Source: Saxidomus purpurata (taxonomy: Eukaryota > Mollusca > Bivalvia > Venerida > Veneridae). From it: a DNA stretch of 64,000 nt. Positions 32,001 through 42,910 of this stretch are shown here, piece by piece; position 1 is the stretch's first letter, and every line of letters starts with the position of its first letter. The stretch is taken from contig JAFMSR010000007.1 in assembly GCA_022818135.1 (NCBI GenBank), positions 11,541,007 to 11,605,006 on the forward strand, read 5' to 3'. Made by a program: the position numbers and the translations under genes. The notes under the pieces are model-generated. The model worked only from the letters and a program-made list of their open reading frames with translations, did not search any database and was not told the DNA's origin.

Positions 32001-35000
32001 GCCACACCTTTTTAGCTCGACTTTTCTATGAAAAGGGGAGCTATCCTAGTCACCCGCTTTGGCGAGTCGACGTCGGCGTTGGCGTCACACCTTAGTTAAG
32101 TTTTCGTACCACCCCACTTTATTTCAAAAGTATTGGAAGTATGGCTTTGAAACTTACCATACTTGTTAACCATCATAACCTCCATCTACAGACAAGAGTA
32201 CATAACTCTGTCAAGGTTTTTGGCAGAATTATGGCCCTTTTTTGACTTAGAAAGTGTATTGAGCTTGGTTAAGTTTTTGCATACCACCTCACTTTATTTC
32301 AAAACCATTGGAGGTATTGCTTTGTAACTAACCATACTTGTTTACCATCATGACCTACATCAACAGACAAGAGTACATAACTCTGTCAAGGTTTTTGACA
32401 GAATTATGCCCCTTTTTACTTAGAAAATACTTTGAATATGGGTAAAATCCACTTGATGCCTTAACCCTTTGAGATATTGCTTTGAAACTTTGAATGCTTG
32501 TTTACATCATTACCCCCATCTGTAGGCAAGAGAAGGTAACTCTGTGGGATTTGTTTTAAAAATTAAGCCCCTTTATCGACTTAGAATCTTGGTAAAGTTT
32601 TTCATGCAAGTCCACTTTTTGACTAAACTGTTCGAGATATTACTTTGAAAGTTTGAATACTTGTTTACCATCATGATCCCAAAACATGGGCAGGAGAAGG
32701 TAATTCTGTCAAGGATTTTATGTGAATTATGGCCCTTTTTGTCTTAGAAACTCAGTTAAAATTTTCATTCTTGTCCACTTGTTGACTTAACCATTTGAGA
32801 TATTACTTTGAAAGTTGGAGTACTTATGTACCATCATGAGACCTATCTGTAAGCAAGAAAAGATAACTCTGTGAAAATGTTTCTTGATTTGTACTTAGAA
32901 ATTCCTAGTTAAAGTCTTGTGTGCCCTTAACTGTCAAAGTTTTGTTTTATTGGCAAGCACTATGTGAGTGAAAAAGTCGAGCGCGCTGTCCTACTGACAG
33001 CTCTTGTTTGCTATTGGAAGGATAAGCCACACCTTTCTCATTGTATTGAAGAATTAAGCCACACCTTTGCTACTCTATGAGAGGAATCCATACTTCTGTT
33101 CTGTCAGTGAAGAATTCAGCCACATCTGTGTTTTGCTGTTAGAGTTTATTGTGTTATATTGAAAAATTTCAGTGGTCTTGGTTATATTGTTGGATCAAGT
33201 GTTGCTGAAGCTTTTGGAGCCTGGCAGTATGCTCTCAGGGTAAATTATCTTTGAATAAACTCTGTAAATTATCTATGAATTACTTGTGCAGAGAGCTAAT
33301 AGATGCCTAGATGTTAAATAGCTGCATGTTTTTGAACTATAAAAGTCTGTTATGTCTAGCCTTCAATTCATCTCAATTCATCATGCTTAATGTTTAGTAA
33401 TTTACAGCACATGTCTTCCAGAACTGTTACTGGATCTGCAAAATTTTTAATATGGGCTTGCCAATCCTTCAACTTAAAAAATATTTGTTAATGTTCAAAG
33501 TTGCTGACTAAAATTTACTGAATGAATAGTTTACAGCACAGGTAGTAGTCATACTGCACAAAGGTGCATGCTGATCATGATCTACACTGGTTGAAAAGGC
33601 AGAATGCATTGCCCTAGGCATTGTAAGAGTTTTAAACTTGTAAAACTGGGTCTTGTCAGTTTGGTGCAGTATTACCATGACGCTGGTTTGAATATAAACA
33701 CGCTTATAACATAAAATTGTAACATTGATACATGTTGTAAAGTTAAAACAGTGTTATTAACTAGATGTGATAGATACAGATTTGATTATGCATTGTTCCA
33801 GGTTACACCAATACTAGGCATTATATGTGTTGTGTTGATCTTAACTGTTGTCAAGGAGCCTGTGAGAGGGGCCGCTGACGGTGTAGAACATCTCCATAAC
33901 ACTTCATTCTTCACAGATCTGAAGATGCTAGTTAAAAAGTGAGTACTTCCGTCAACGTAAAGGTACAGCGTAAACTCCAGATTTTTAAATACAGATTGTT
34001 TTCATTCGCTTATGTGTCAGTGATTGTTTTCATTTGCTCATATGTAAGTGAAATAAGTTCTGTATCTCCAGACAAGACATTGACTAAAGACTGACAGTTT
34101 CATAACAGAATACTATTACATGTGATAATGTCGACCAAATAATTGTCACGGCAATTATTATACCCCCAAAACGAAGTTTAGGGGGGTATATAGGAGTCAC
34201 CCGGTGGTTGGTCAGTCGGTCGGGCGGTCGGTCTGTTGCATTTTCCTTGTCCGGAGCATAAGTTGAAAACTACTCGTTGGAATTCAATACAACTTCATAC
34301 AATGGTCAAGCACATTGAGAGGAAGTGCAGTGCACAAGAACCATAACTCCATATTGACTAATTACAGAGTTATTGCCTTTTGTTACTTTTCCTTGTCAGG
34401 AGCATTACTTGAAAACTACTTGTTGGAATTTGATACAACTTCATACCATGGTCTAGCACAATGAGAGGAAGTGCAGTGTACAAGAACCATAACTTTATCT
34501 TGAGTAATTACAGAGTTATTGCCCTTTGTTACTTTTCCTTGTCTGGAGCATAACTTGAAAACTACTTGGTGGAATTCAATACAACTTCATGCAATGGTCA
34601 AGTACATATAGAGGAAGTGCAGTGTAAAGGAACCATAACTCTGCCTTGGTTAATTACAGAGTTATCGCCCTTTGTTATTTTTCCTTGTCCAGAGCTTAAC
34701 TTGAAAACTGCTGGTTGGAATTCATTACAACTTCATACAATGGTCAAGTACATTGAGAGAAAGTGCAGTGTACAGGAACCATAACTCTACTTTGGCTCAT
34801 TACAGAGTTATCGCCCTTTGTTACTTTTCCTTGTCCGAAGCATTACTTGAAAACTACTGGTTGGAATTCAATACAACTTCATACAATGGTCAAGCACAAT
34901 GGGAGGAAGTGCAGTGCACAAGAACCATAACCCTATCTTGAGTTATTACAGAGTTATTGCCCTTTGTTACTTTTTCTTGTCCGGAGCATAACTTGAAAAC

Positions 35001-38000
35001 TACTGTTTGGAATTCAATACAACTTCATACAATGGTCAAGCACAATGGGAGGAAATGCAGTGTGCAAGAACCATAACCCTATCTTGACAAATTACAGAGT
35101 TATTGCCAAGGACAATATCTCTATTTTAGTTTTTTTTGCAAGGTATTCTGTTACTACGAACTTCCTCAGTTTATAAAGCAGTCTTTCGTGGGTATTAATC
35201 ACATTTAGTGATAGGTCTAGTTGTTCATGTTTTGCTAATGTCAGACTGATTTGCGATATTTAAATTCATGTTTTTAGAAATATAATGAAGAAAAAAAAAT
35301 GATTTCATTTTAGTTTATTCATGTAAATAATATTCCCAATCCATGGTCTGTGAAGCATGTTGATGTCTGTCTCTCAACAATAAAACTACATGATTCCCAG
35401 TGGCTGATTGATGCATTTAATGAGGTTAGCAGAAAACAAGCAATTATTAAGCTTGGTTGGAATAGAGCTGAACTGGTGAATCGTGATTAAAGATTAAAGT
35501 GTAAAGTCATGAAAGTGATGTATACAATGCATGGTAGTCAATAACTGTTTGGTACAGTACAATACTCTGCAGTTTAAGTCCTATAGTAAGACGTCTTAGT
35601 ATCAGAATCAGTTGATTTTTGAATGTCAGTTAACATACAGAAACTTTTGTATATTTCAGTAAGAGCTTCATGCTGTCTTCATTTGGGTTTACTTGCGTGG
35701 CCTTTACAACAGGTGCCCTTGCTCTGTGGGCCCCCATCTTCATGCAGGATTCAATAACAATACAGGGAACTCTCACAACAGAATCCAGGTTTGAAGGGTT
35801 TTAAAAATGTTTCTCATAATGTTGCAGTAACAACAGAGATGGAAACAACTTCAGAGAGAATTCTAGTGAATTGGATTTAAGTATGGAAAACCTAAAAGGG
35901 TTTTGATGTAATATGTCTTCTTAATACACAAATTCCTGCAAAATTTCATTAGAAAGAGCTTGTTACATTCTGATATTTAAGTGTTGCATTCTAGAGGTGC
36001 ACCTGTATTGCAATATATTGCGATCGGCCAACCCATATTGCAATATATATTGCGATATATTGATGTAATAGAAAAGATAAGAAAACCAAATCTCTGCCAT
36101 AAATACAGTACCACAAGTTTACCACAAGCTGTCCTGAAAACTGCCTATTAAAAGCTGATTTGATAGTGTTGCACATTCTGTTATTTCAGTGTTGCATTCT
36201 GTTATTTCAGTGTTGCCCTTAAATTTGGTATCATCACTGTGATAGCAGGATTTCTGGGTGTTGGTCTCGGAGCTGAGTCATCAAGGAGATACAAGAAGAT
36301 AAACCCTCGGGCAGATCCTTTGATATGTGCCTTTGGTTTATTAGTCTGTACACCATTCCTGTATTTTGCTCTTGTTATGTCAAGATACAATACTATTGCT
36401 ACATGGGTAAGCTTAAATGTGTACTTAACAAGTATTTTGAAAGACCTTTATAGGTTTAAACATTTAAAAGTTCCTTTTCTGTGTGTTTTATTATCTCAAC
36501 ATGCACTAAAATGCCAGATGTCTGGTAGTAGGTAAATTGGAACTCCACCATGTGCTTCAAACGACATCTCCTCTGTAACCACTGGGCCAATGTTGATGAG
36601 ACTTTGCAGGGATGTTCCTTGCTCCATGAATCTGTATCAAAGTAGTTTAAAGAATTCCATTCTATGCAGAACTCTGTGTTGCTATTGCAACAAATAGGAA
36701 AAACTTTAAAAATTCCATTCTCTGAAATTCCACAAGGCCTAGAGCTTAGATATTTGGCATGTAGCATTGTCCTACAAGTGGACCTCAATACCAATAGATT
36801 GATTCAAATTATTCTTCAGATTCAATTTTTAGGAAAGTTGCCCCATGTTTAATTGGGCAATTAAGTTTTTGCATTGGAATTGATATAGGACACTTAATTA
36901 CTTTGAAATAAGCATCAACATGACAAAGAACCACTTTAGGCCTAGATATGCTTAAGATGATTTGGCATTGTAGCATTGTCTATTGGACAACTGTCACAAG
37001 ATTGTTCAGATTGATGACTTCCCGGGTGAAAATTGACCTTGACCAGGGTCACTTAGTTTTGCATAGGAATATATAGGAAAACTTTAAAATCTTCTTCTCT
37101 GAAACCAAAAGGCCTAGAGCTAAGATATTTAGCATGTAGCATTGGCTAGTGGACCTCTATCAAGATTGTTCAAATTATGAGCCCTGGCAGTCAAAATTGA
37201 CCCCTTATAGGGGGTCACTTAGTATAGATAGGCTTCATGTAGGAAAAACTTTAAAAATCTTCTTCTCTGAAACCAAATAGGCCTAGAGCTTAGATATTTG
37301 GCATGTAACATTTGGCTAGTGAACCTCTTGAAGATTGTTCAAATTATGACCCTCGGATGAAAATTGACCCCGTACAGAGACTCATGTCACATTTACATAG
37401 GCTGATGCTGGGAAAACATTAAAAACCTTTTTCTGTAAGCACAAGGCCTAGAGCTTAGTATATTTGGCATGTAGCATTGCCTAGTAGACCTACTTCAAAG
37501 TGTTGTAAGTCAAATTATGCCCCTTGGGGTCAAATTTGACCAGGTTGCCGGGGATCCATTTCTTTTAAAAAGGCGTATATAGGAAAACTTATTTGGTATA
37601 TAACATTATCTAGTGATCTTCCACCAGGCAAGTGGACTTGTACCAAGGTGAGCGATATAGGGCCATCTTGGCCCTCTTGTCTCAATATGAACTAAAATAA
37701 ATTTGTCTGGTAGTAGGTAAATTGGAACTCTGTGAATTGATACACATTTGTATTCCTGGTATATTGAGAAGTATTTCCATGTCATGGCTCCATACATCTG
37801 AAGTACCAAAAGTACTTTTTGCCTCTTGTTGTGTTATTGTTTAATAACTGCCATGTCACCTTTCCATTTCAATAAATTCCACTTCCGTATATTGTTTGTT
37901 AGAAACATTGGCCTACAGATGTTCTAAAGTGAACAATAGATCTAATTAAAATTGAAATTTTCTTTTTCAGATTCTGATATTTTTAGGAGAAGTTGCCCTA

Positions 38001-41000
38001 TGTTTAAATTGGGCAATTATAGCAGATATTTTATTGGTAAGTTGGATTAGCAGACACTTAATTGATTGATTGAAATAAGAAAATCAACATGACAAAGAAC
38101 TTGTTCACTTTATATGATATGATTAAGATGATGTACTATTGATTTGACATTGACAAAGAGCTGTCACAGTGAAATACTCAGATTGATGATTTCTTACCAG
38201 AATTATTTTGACAAGTGTTGTAACTACCAAGTAACCATAAGTCAAACTTTTCTTTCATTACAGTATACAGGAATTCCTACTCGAAGATCTGCAGCTGAAG
38301 CCGTACAGATACTCATGTCACATTTACTAGGTGATGCTGGCAGTCCATACCTTATAGGTGTTGTAAGTACAGATATTCATGTAGCATTTACTCAGTGATG
38401 CTGGAAGTCCAGACCTTATAGGTGATGTAAGTACAGATACTCATGTTATATTCACTTGGTGATGTTGGCAGTCCATACATAAGAGGTGATGATGTCATCA
38501 AATACAATTTGTGCTTATAATTACTTCCCCATACTGTATTCAGGTACTCCATAGGGGCTATTACATGTTAAATATTTTTTATTGAATATTGATTATCAAT
38601 AAATCAAATTGACTTAAATTTAATAGAATGTCATTTTAGTTTAAACATTATTTGTTCGCATATAAACGCATGTACGTGAGAAGCTAACGCTTGTATATTT
38701 CCCGTATTATGTCATAATCATTACCTGGATTTTCACCAAGTACATTTGAATATGTACCCAGTTTGTACCATATGTCACCATAGCCATTACTGGTAGCTGT
38801 TGCACTTTTCTTGTCCGGAGCATAACTTGAAAACTGCTGGCTGGAATTCAATACAACTTCATACAATTGTCAATCACAGTGAGAGAAGTGCACTGTACAA
38901 GAACCATAACTCTGTCTTGACTAATTACTAGTTATTGCCCTTTGTTACTTTTCCTTGTCAGCAGCATAACTTGAGAACTACTGGCTGGTATTTAATACAA
39001 CTTAATACAATGGTCTTGCGGGGGTATTAATCAAATTTAGTGATAGGTCTAGAAAAAGGATGTGTTCCATCCTTTTTATCTGATATCTTAATCATAGAAA
39101 TGTAGTGAAAGATTAATGAATTATGGTAGAGTTATGTTCTCCTTAATGATAATGTAAAGGATTTAGAGGAGAAACACACCCCTGTCTAATGTATGTGATG
39201 TCTGGAGTGTTGTATTGTTACAGGGTGAAACATTTATTGCTTTAGAACCTTACAATATCCAAAATTACATTACCAGAAATATCGAGTTTTTCTCAAAAAT
39301 AAATTTGTGTTAAAAAGTAGTTTCTTATACCACAGAAACAGTCTTCCTAAGATTTATAGAAAGTACAACAACAAAAATGTATAAACCTGGTCCTTCAATA
39401 TGTATAATTAACTGTCAATGTTGTTTTATTTTTCAGGTTGCTGATGTTCTTTCAAAAAATTACGAGGGCAATCCAAAAAGCCCTTCCATCCAGTATGTGG
39501 CATTACAACAGTCCTTGTATATAACCACATTTGTATGTGTCATTGGCGGCGGCTTCTTCCTTGCTACGGCCATGTTTATTGTTCAGGATAAAAAGGCAGC
39601 TGAGAGACAAGTCAAGGGTAAGTTGTAATTATTTACAAACAGAAAACAAACCAAACAGTACATTGTCCATGAAAGTTCAGCTTGCTTTAGTGTTATATTT
39701 ACAGGATTATAGTGTAGTGACAAGCCTTGTTTATAGACTGTGTTCCCAACAGCCCTCAACAACAACCATTCTCCTGAGATACATAATACTTCTTCTTCCT
39801 GTCAGTGAAGCTACTACCACATACACATGTTATATAATGTATGCTATTTACGGACAATCTCCTGTTCCCGCTATTCAGTCCTAGATATAACACTACTGCA
39901 CTGGTTTTATATTAAATATAAAAGTGTGTTGACATCTTGCCAAGAGTAGAACATTACATGCTCCACTATAAGGGAGTGAAAGTCTATTGTAGCTTCACCA
40001 CACAACAACCAAAAGTCTTGATGCCTGAAGTTGTTACTTTTGTAGAGACAGATCAGAAAGTATTTATAGAGACAGATCTGCAAGTATTTATAGAGACATA
40101 TCTGCAAGTATTTATAGAGGGAGATCAGCAAGTATTTATAGAGACAGATCTGCAAGTATTTATAGAGACAGATCTGCAAGTATTTATAGAGACAGATCTG
40201 CAAGTATTTATAGAGACAGATTTACAAGTATTTATAGAGACAGATCTGCAAGTATTTTGGAGACAGATCTGCAAGTATTTATAGAGACAGATCTGCAAGT
40301 ATTTATAGAGACAGATTTGTAAGTACTTATAGAGACAGATCTGCAAGTTTTTATAGAGACAGATCTGCAAGTATTAATAGAGACAGAATTGCAAGTATTT
40401 ATTGAGAAAGATTTGGTAGTATTTATAGAGACATATGTGCAAGTATTTATAGAGACAGATCTGCAAGTTTTTATAGAGACATATGTGCAAGTATTAATAG
40501 AGACAGAATTGCAAGTATTTATTGAGAAAGATTTGGTAGTATTTATAGAGACATATCGGCAAGTATTTATAGAGACATATCGGCAAGTAGAGACTTTCTT
40601 TATATGTCAGACAACTTTAGATGATAACTTAGGCAAACACCTTATGCCACATGTGCTGGGGGTCGGAGGATACATAGCGATAGACTTGTGCCTTGGTACA
40701 CGCTGCTGTATCAGTGTGGGATGAGTGGATACCAGTATCAGTGTGGGTACCAGTACTGAAAACAGCTGGCATTCTCTTTTATAAGCAATTGTTTCCATGA
40801 TGACTTTTGATGACATAAAGCAATGTGTTTGTAAGTTGAAAGAACTGTTGACAGTAGTCTAAAGTTGATGTGAAGTAAAATATGTATAAATTAACTAATG
40901 TATAGAATTTCATACTTTGTTACAATAATAGATGTTTCTTACATCATTTCTACCAGGTTTACCGGCACATGAGGACAGCGATTCTGATGACCAGTTAATC

Positions 41001-41039
41001 ATTGATTATTCTGCGGATGATTTGCATCCTATTGTATAG
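28752..41039 (+). CDS. Spinster-family major facilitator transporter (SPNS1/2-like), 11 exons, 524 aa
   Basis: Spinster proteins are 12-helix MFS carriers; vertebrate SPNS1 exports lysophospholipids from lysosomes and SPNS2 exports sphingosine-1-phosphate. Exons: 28752-29013, 30261-30463, 30939-31090, 33173-33239, 33802-33938, 35660-35788, 36211-36406, 37971-38036, 38264-38362, 39437-39617, 40957-41039; all GT-AG and phase-consistent (1,575 nt). The acidic cytosolic N-terminus (1-60) precedes TM1 (~65-82) with [17 protein letters not shown] (~126-132) is the MFS loop 2-3 signature; [31 protein letters not shown] and VKEPVRGA are family hallmarks. Length is close to human SPNS1. The tail DSDSDDQLI is acidic. 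I cannot tell SPNS1 from SPNS2 by eye, though the sequence looks nearer SPNS1. Confidence 0.95.
29272..29846. mobile_element. hAT-like inverted-repeat element with transposase N-terminal remnant (Spinster intron 1)
   Basis: CAGTGTTCCCACTC at 29,272 is inverted at the right end (GAGTGGGAACACTG, ending 29,846), flanked by TACTAT on both sides (29,266-29,271 and 29,847-29,852). CAGTG-initial ends are usual for hAT. A plus-strand stretch near 29,640-29,730 reads [20 protein letters not shown] and then [10 protein letters not shown], reminiscent of hAT/zinc-finger transposase starts. The 6-bp rather than 8-bp duplication leaves the class uncertain. Confidence 0.55.
29880..30185 (+). mobile_element. 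Fragment of the AGGTGAGC-type Helentron-like family
   Basis: Repeat words GACCTCTACCATGA, ACCACAAGACCTAGAGCATT and GTAGTGGACCTCTACGA, ending CCATTTTGGCCCTCTTGTTA, match the 3' part of the element at 41,701-42,617. The 5' end is missing. Confidence 0.65.
30261..30463 (+). CDS. Spinster exon 2 (TM2-3, GDRYTRK)
   Basis: 203 nt encoding [60 protein letters not shown] and GSFIPPD. The donor is GTAAGT. Confidence 0.95.
30939..31090 (+). CDS. Spinster exon 3 (TM4-5)
   Basis: 152 nt encoding [40 protein letters not shown] and [10 protein letters not shown]. The donor is GTATGT. Confidence 0.96.
31686..31946 (-). repeat. tRNA-derived SINE, full length
   Basis: On the minus strand GCCTGGTTAGCTCAATTGGT and AGAGCACAAGACTTGTAATC give A box, D arm and an anticodon-like loop (TGT), and GTGGGTTCGGTACCCGAGGC gives the B box. 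Anticodon stem pairing is imperfect, so this is a SINE head and not a working tRNA. The body ends at GGCTTTGCTT-side sequence shared with 686-800. Confidence 0.72.
32009..33009 (+). mobile_element. Helentron-like element, complete, GAAAAAGTCGAG inverted repeats
   Basis: Starts TTTTTAGCTCGACTTTTC, with a small internal hairpin (CTTTTCTATGAAAAG). Ends GAAAAAGTCGAGCGC, then hairpin GCTGTCCTACTGACAGC, then TCTTGTT. CTCGACTTTTC and GAAAAAGTCGAG are subterminal inverted repeats. GTCGACGTCGGCGTTGGCGT follows the 5' end. The body consists of about five 150-173 bp units and is non-coding. An inverted truncated relative sits at 2,552-3,459. Confidence 0.82.
33173..33239 (+). CDS. Spinster exon 4
   Basis: 67 nt encoding [20 protein letters not shown] and ALR, matching the SPNS1 segment GSGLGYIAGS and WALR. 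The donor is GTAAAT. Confidence 0.94.
33802..33938 (+). CDS. Spinster exon 5 (TM6 and central loop)
   Basis: 137 nt encoding [40 protein letters not shown] and KMLVK. The donor is GTGAGT. Confidence 0.95.
34158..35220 (+). mobile_element. Helitron-like non-autonomous element with six ~145-bp internal units
   Basis: The 5' region has ACCCCCAAAACGAAGTTTAG then GGGGGGTATATAGGAGTCAC, a self-complementary end. Units start at CTTGTCCGGAGCATAACTTG near 34,248, 34,393, 34,538, 34,684, 34,829 and 34,977. The 3' end carries the hairpin ATCACATTTAGTGAT, then AGGT, then CTAG followed by T: the canonical Helitron CTRR end. Lies in Spinster intron 5. Confidence 0.78.
35660..35788 (+). CDS. Spinster exon 6 (TM7)
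   Basis: 129 nt encoding [40 protein letters not shown] and ES. Phase 2 at both ends. The donor GTTTGA is weak. Confidence 0.93.
36211..36406 (+). CDS. Spinster exon 7 (TM8-9)
   Basis: 196 nt encoding [60 protein letters not shown] and TIATW. The acceptor TTATTTCAGTGTTG is duplicated 21 bases upstream. The donor is GTAAGC. Confidence 0.94.
36493..37682 (+). repeat. Decayed mosaic duplicate of the exon 8-9 region mixed with Helentron-like sequence
   Basis: The lead-in TGTCTGGTAGTAGGTAAATT is repeated at 37,705. A pseudo-exon 8 at 36,811-36,865 keeps TTCTTCAGATTC, TTTTTAGG, AGTTGCCC and AATTGGGCAATTA but is frameshifted. The following intron words (GACACTTAATT, ATCAACATGACAAAGAAC) also match intron 8. 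An exon 9-like patch GTACAGAGACTCATGTCACA sits at 37,372. Between them are family words of the 41.7-kb element, ending GGGCCATCTTGGCCC and TCTTGT. Non-coding. Confidence 0.72.
37971..38036 (+). CDS. Spinster exon 8 (TM10)
   Basis: 66 nt encoding [20 protein letters not shown] and LL. The acceptor is TTTTTCAG and the donor GTAAGT. Phase 0. Confidence 0.95.
38264..38362 (+). CDS. Spinster exon 9
   Basis: 99 nt encoding [20 protein letters not shown] and [13 protein letters not shown]. The RRSAAEA and [10 protein letters not shown] motifs are Spinster hallmarks. The donor is GTAAGT. Confidence 0.96.
38305..38495 (+). repeat. Three tandem ~65-bp copies of the exon 9 3' end
   Basis: The exon segment GTACAGATACTCATGT through GTGATGCTGGCAGTCCATAC recurs twice downstream in intron 9 (GTGATGCTGGAAGTCCAGAC near 38,393; GTGATGTTGGCAGTCCATAC near 38,459), with increasing divergence and a copied GTAAGT donor after the second copy. 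Confidence 0.8.
38795..39052 (+). mobile_element. 3' fragment of the CTAG-ending Helitron-like family
   Basis: CTTGTCCGGAGCATAACTTG units and the end ATCAAATTTAGTGAT, AGGT, CTAG match the element at 34,158-35,220. Lies in Spinster intron 9. Confidence 0.72.
39437..39617 (+). CDS. Spinster exon 10 (TM11-12)
   Basis: 181 nt encoding [60 protein letters not shown]. Its phase-1 end is compatible with either last exon. The donor is GTAAGT. Confidence 0.95.
40043..40590 (+). repeat. 24-bp minisatellite, about 23 copies
   Basis: The unit GTATTTATAGAGACAGATCT plus GCAA lies in Spinster intron 10. As 24 is a multiple of three, both strands stay open and produce repeated VFIETDLQ or QICLYKYL; these are not genes. 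Confidence 0.95.
40957..41039 (+). CDS. Spinster exon 11, proximal last exon
   Basis: 83 nt encoding [20 protein letters not shown] and DLHPIV then TAG at 41,037-41,039. The acceptor is TCTACCAG. Acidic C-terminus. Confidence 0.88.
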
Positions 41040-41700
41040 GAATAGCTCAACTACTGTGATATAGAACAAGTATAAATAGCACAACCCTAGTGTCTATTGT
41101 ATAGTTGTGAAAACATTTTTGACAAGTTTGTGTAAGTTCATGTGGAAAACTATCTTTTTTCTTCTTGTGCAATTTTATTAGGGGAAACTTCTACAGTGGC
41201 ACTTTTTCTTCAGTAGCTTGCCCACCTTTGAATCAAGGGGTCTCAACCTTCACCCTCAGACTCACTGTTATATTAAACACCTAACTTTACATGACTAAAG
41301 CGTAATATGAAAAGGGTGTGGATAGAACTAAAATGAAGTAACAGATATTTTTATTCTCCCTCTTTGTGTTTGTGAAGGGGGGGGCATATAGATTTGTTTA
41401 GGTTTATCATGCTGTTGTGTCAGTAATTTTTGTTAAACTTGTTACTAAATAATATTCAGATAAGTGATACCAATCATGCATTGATTTGCACTTGAAAATG
41501 ATAAACTTGTCAAAAGTGAACGACTAACATTGCTTAGTTTTGGAATTCTAATTTTTGTTTGACTATTTTATTCGTTTTTATCTCTTTGGTGTACTCTTGA
41601 TTTATTTACTGCTTACTAACTTACATAACTCTTGTACCGTCTGCTTAGATATATTGCTTCATTTGAAGGAGCAGGAAAACAATTTTCTGTGCTTTTGACT

Positions 41701-42617
41701 TTTTAGCTCACCTGGCACAAAGTGCCAGAGTTAGCTATTAGGATCACTTTCCATCTGGGGTACGTCGTTCGTCCATCCGTCTGTCCACTATTTCCTTCAA
41801 ACGACATCTCCTCTGAAACCACTGGGCCAAAATTGATGAAACTTTGCAGGGATGCTCCTTGCATGAACCTCTATCAAAGTTGTTCATAGAATTCCATTCC
41901 ATGCAGAACTCTGGTTGCTATGGCAACAAATAGGAAAACTTTAAAAATCTTCTTCTCTGAAACCAAATGGCCTAGAGCTTAGATATGTGGCATGTAGCCT
42001 TGTCTAGTGGACCTCTACCAAGATTGTTCAAATTATGACCCCCGGGTCAAAATTGATCATGTGCGGGTGGTCAATAAGTTTTGCATAGGCTTATATAAGA
42101 AAAACTTCAAAAATCTTCTTCTCTGAAACCACAAGGCCTAGAGCTTAGATATTTAACATGTGGCATTGTCTAGTGGACCTCTACCAAGATTGTTCGAATT
42201 ATGAGCGCTGGGTCAAGATTGACCCCGCTTGGGGGTCACTTGGTTTTACATAGGCTCATATTGGAAAAACTTTAAAAATCTTCTCTGAAACCATAAGGCC
42301 TAGAGCTTAGATATTTAGCATGTAGCATTGTCTAGTGGACCTTTACCAAGATTGTTCAAATCATGACCTCCTGGTCAAAATTAACCCATCCCGGGAGTGG
42401 GGGAGGAGGGGGGAAAGCACTTGATTTCACATAGGCTTATATTAATATGTAGGAAAATTAAAAAAAAAACCAAGGCCAACAGGCAGATAATAGATATTTG
42501 AAATGTTACTTAGCATTGTGTAGTGGACCTCTACGAATTATGTTAGAATCATGACCCCTTTTATTATAGCAAATGGTAGTCAGGTGAGCGATATAGGGCC
42601 ATCATGGCCCTCTTGTT
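41701..42617 (+). mobile_element. Helentron-like element, complete, AGCTCACCTG/CAGGTGAGC inverted repeats
   Basis: Starts TTTTAGCTCACCTG with hairpin CTGGCACAAAGTGCCAG. Ends CAGGTGAGCGATA, then hairpin GGGCCATCATGGCCC, then TCTTGTTT. About five ~135-170 bp internal units share GGCCTAGAGCTTAGATAT and GTGGACCTCTACCAAGATTG. It lies between the two alternative last exons of the Spinster gene. Confidence 0.82.
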
Positions 42618-42910
42618 TAAAAATATCTTTGTTGCACCATATTTGCTGTTTAGTTTGTTTGAAAATGATTATTTGAGATGGAATTGCACACATTCATATG
42701 GTCTTTTAGCAAAAAGAGCTACCTAAAGACATAGGTGTAAAAAAAAATCGAAACAGAGAGGAGTGGAATGATAAGAACAGCATACATAATTGTGTAATAG
42801 GTGTGCCTGTAGGATTCAAGGTCTCAGAGATTTAGTTGCTGCAGACTTGAGTAGTGCATGCTGTATAAGGAGTCACTGAAACTGCATGTCTCTGTAATCT
42901 ATGTAAACAT

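Larger units (their letters stand above)
31560..33140 (+). repeat. Degenerate ~40-bp tandem repeat interrupted by a SINE and a Helentron-like element
   Basis: Words such as GGATTAAGCCACACCTTT, GAATTAAGCCACACCTTTG and GAATTCAGCCACATCTGTG recur on both sides of the 32,009-33,009 element and near 31,565-31,620, showing one host repeat split by insertions in Spinster intron 3. Confidence 0.55.

Noticed and set aside
39937..40724. Several 80-115 codon frames on both strands
   Set aside because: All derive from the 24-bp minisatellite, whose length keeps frames open.
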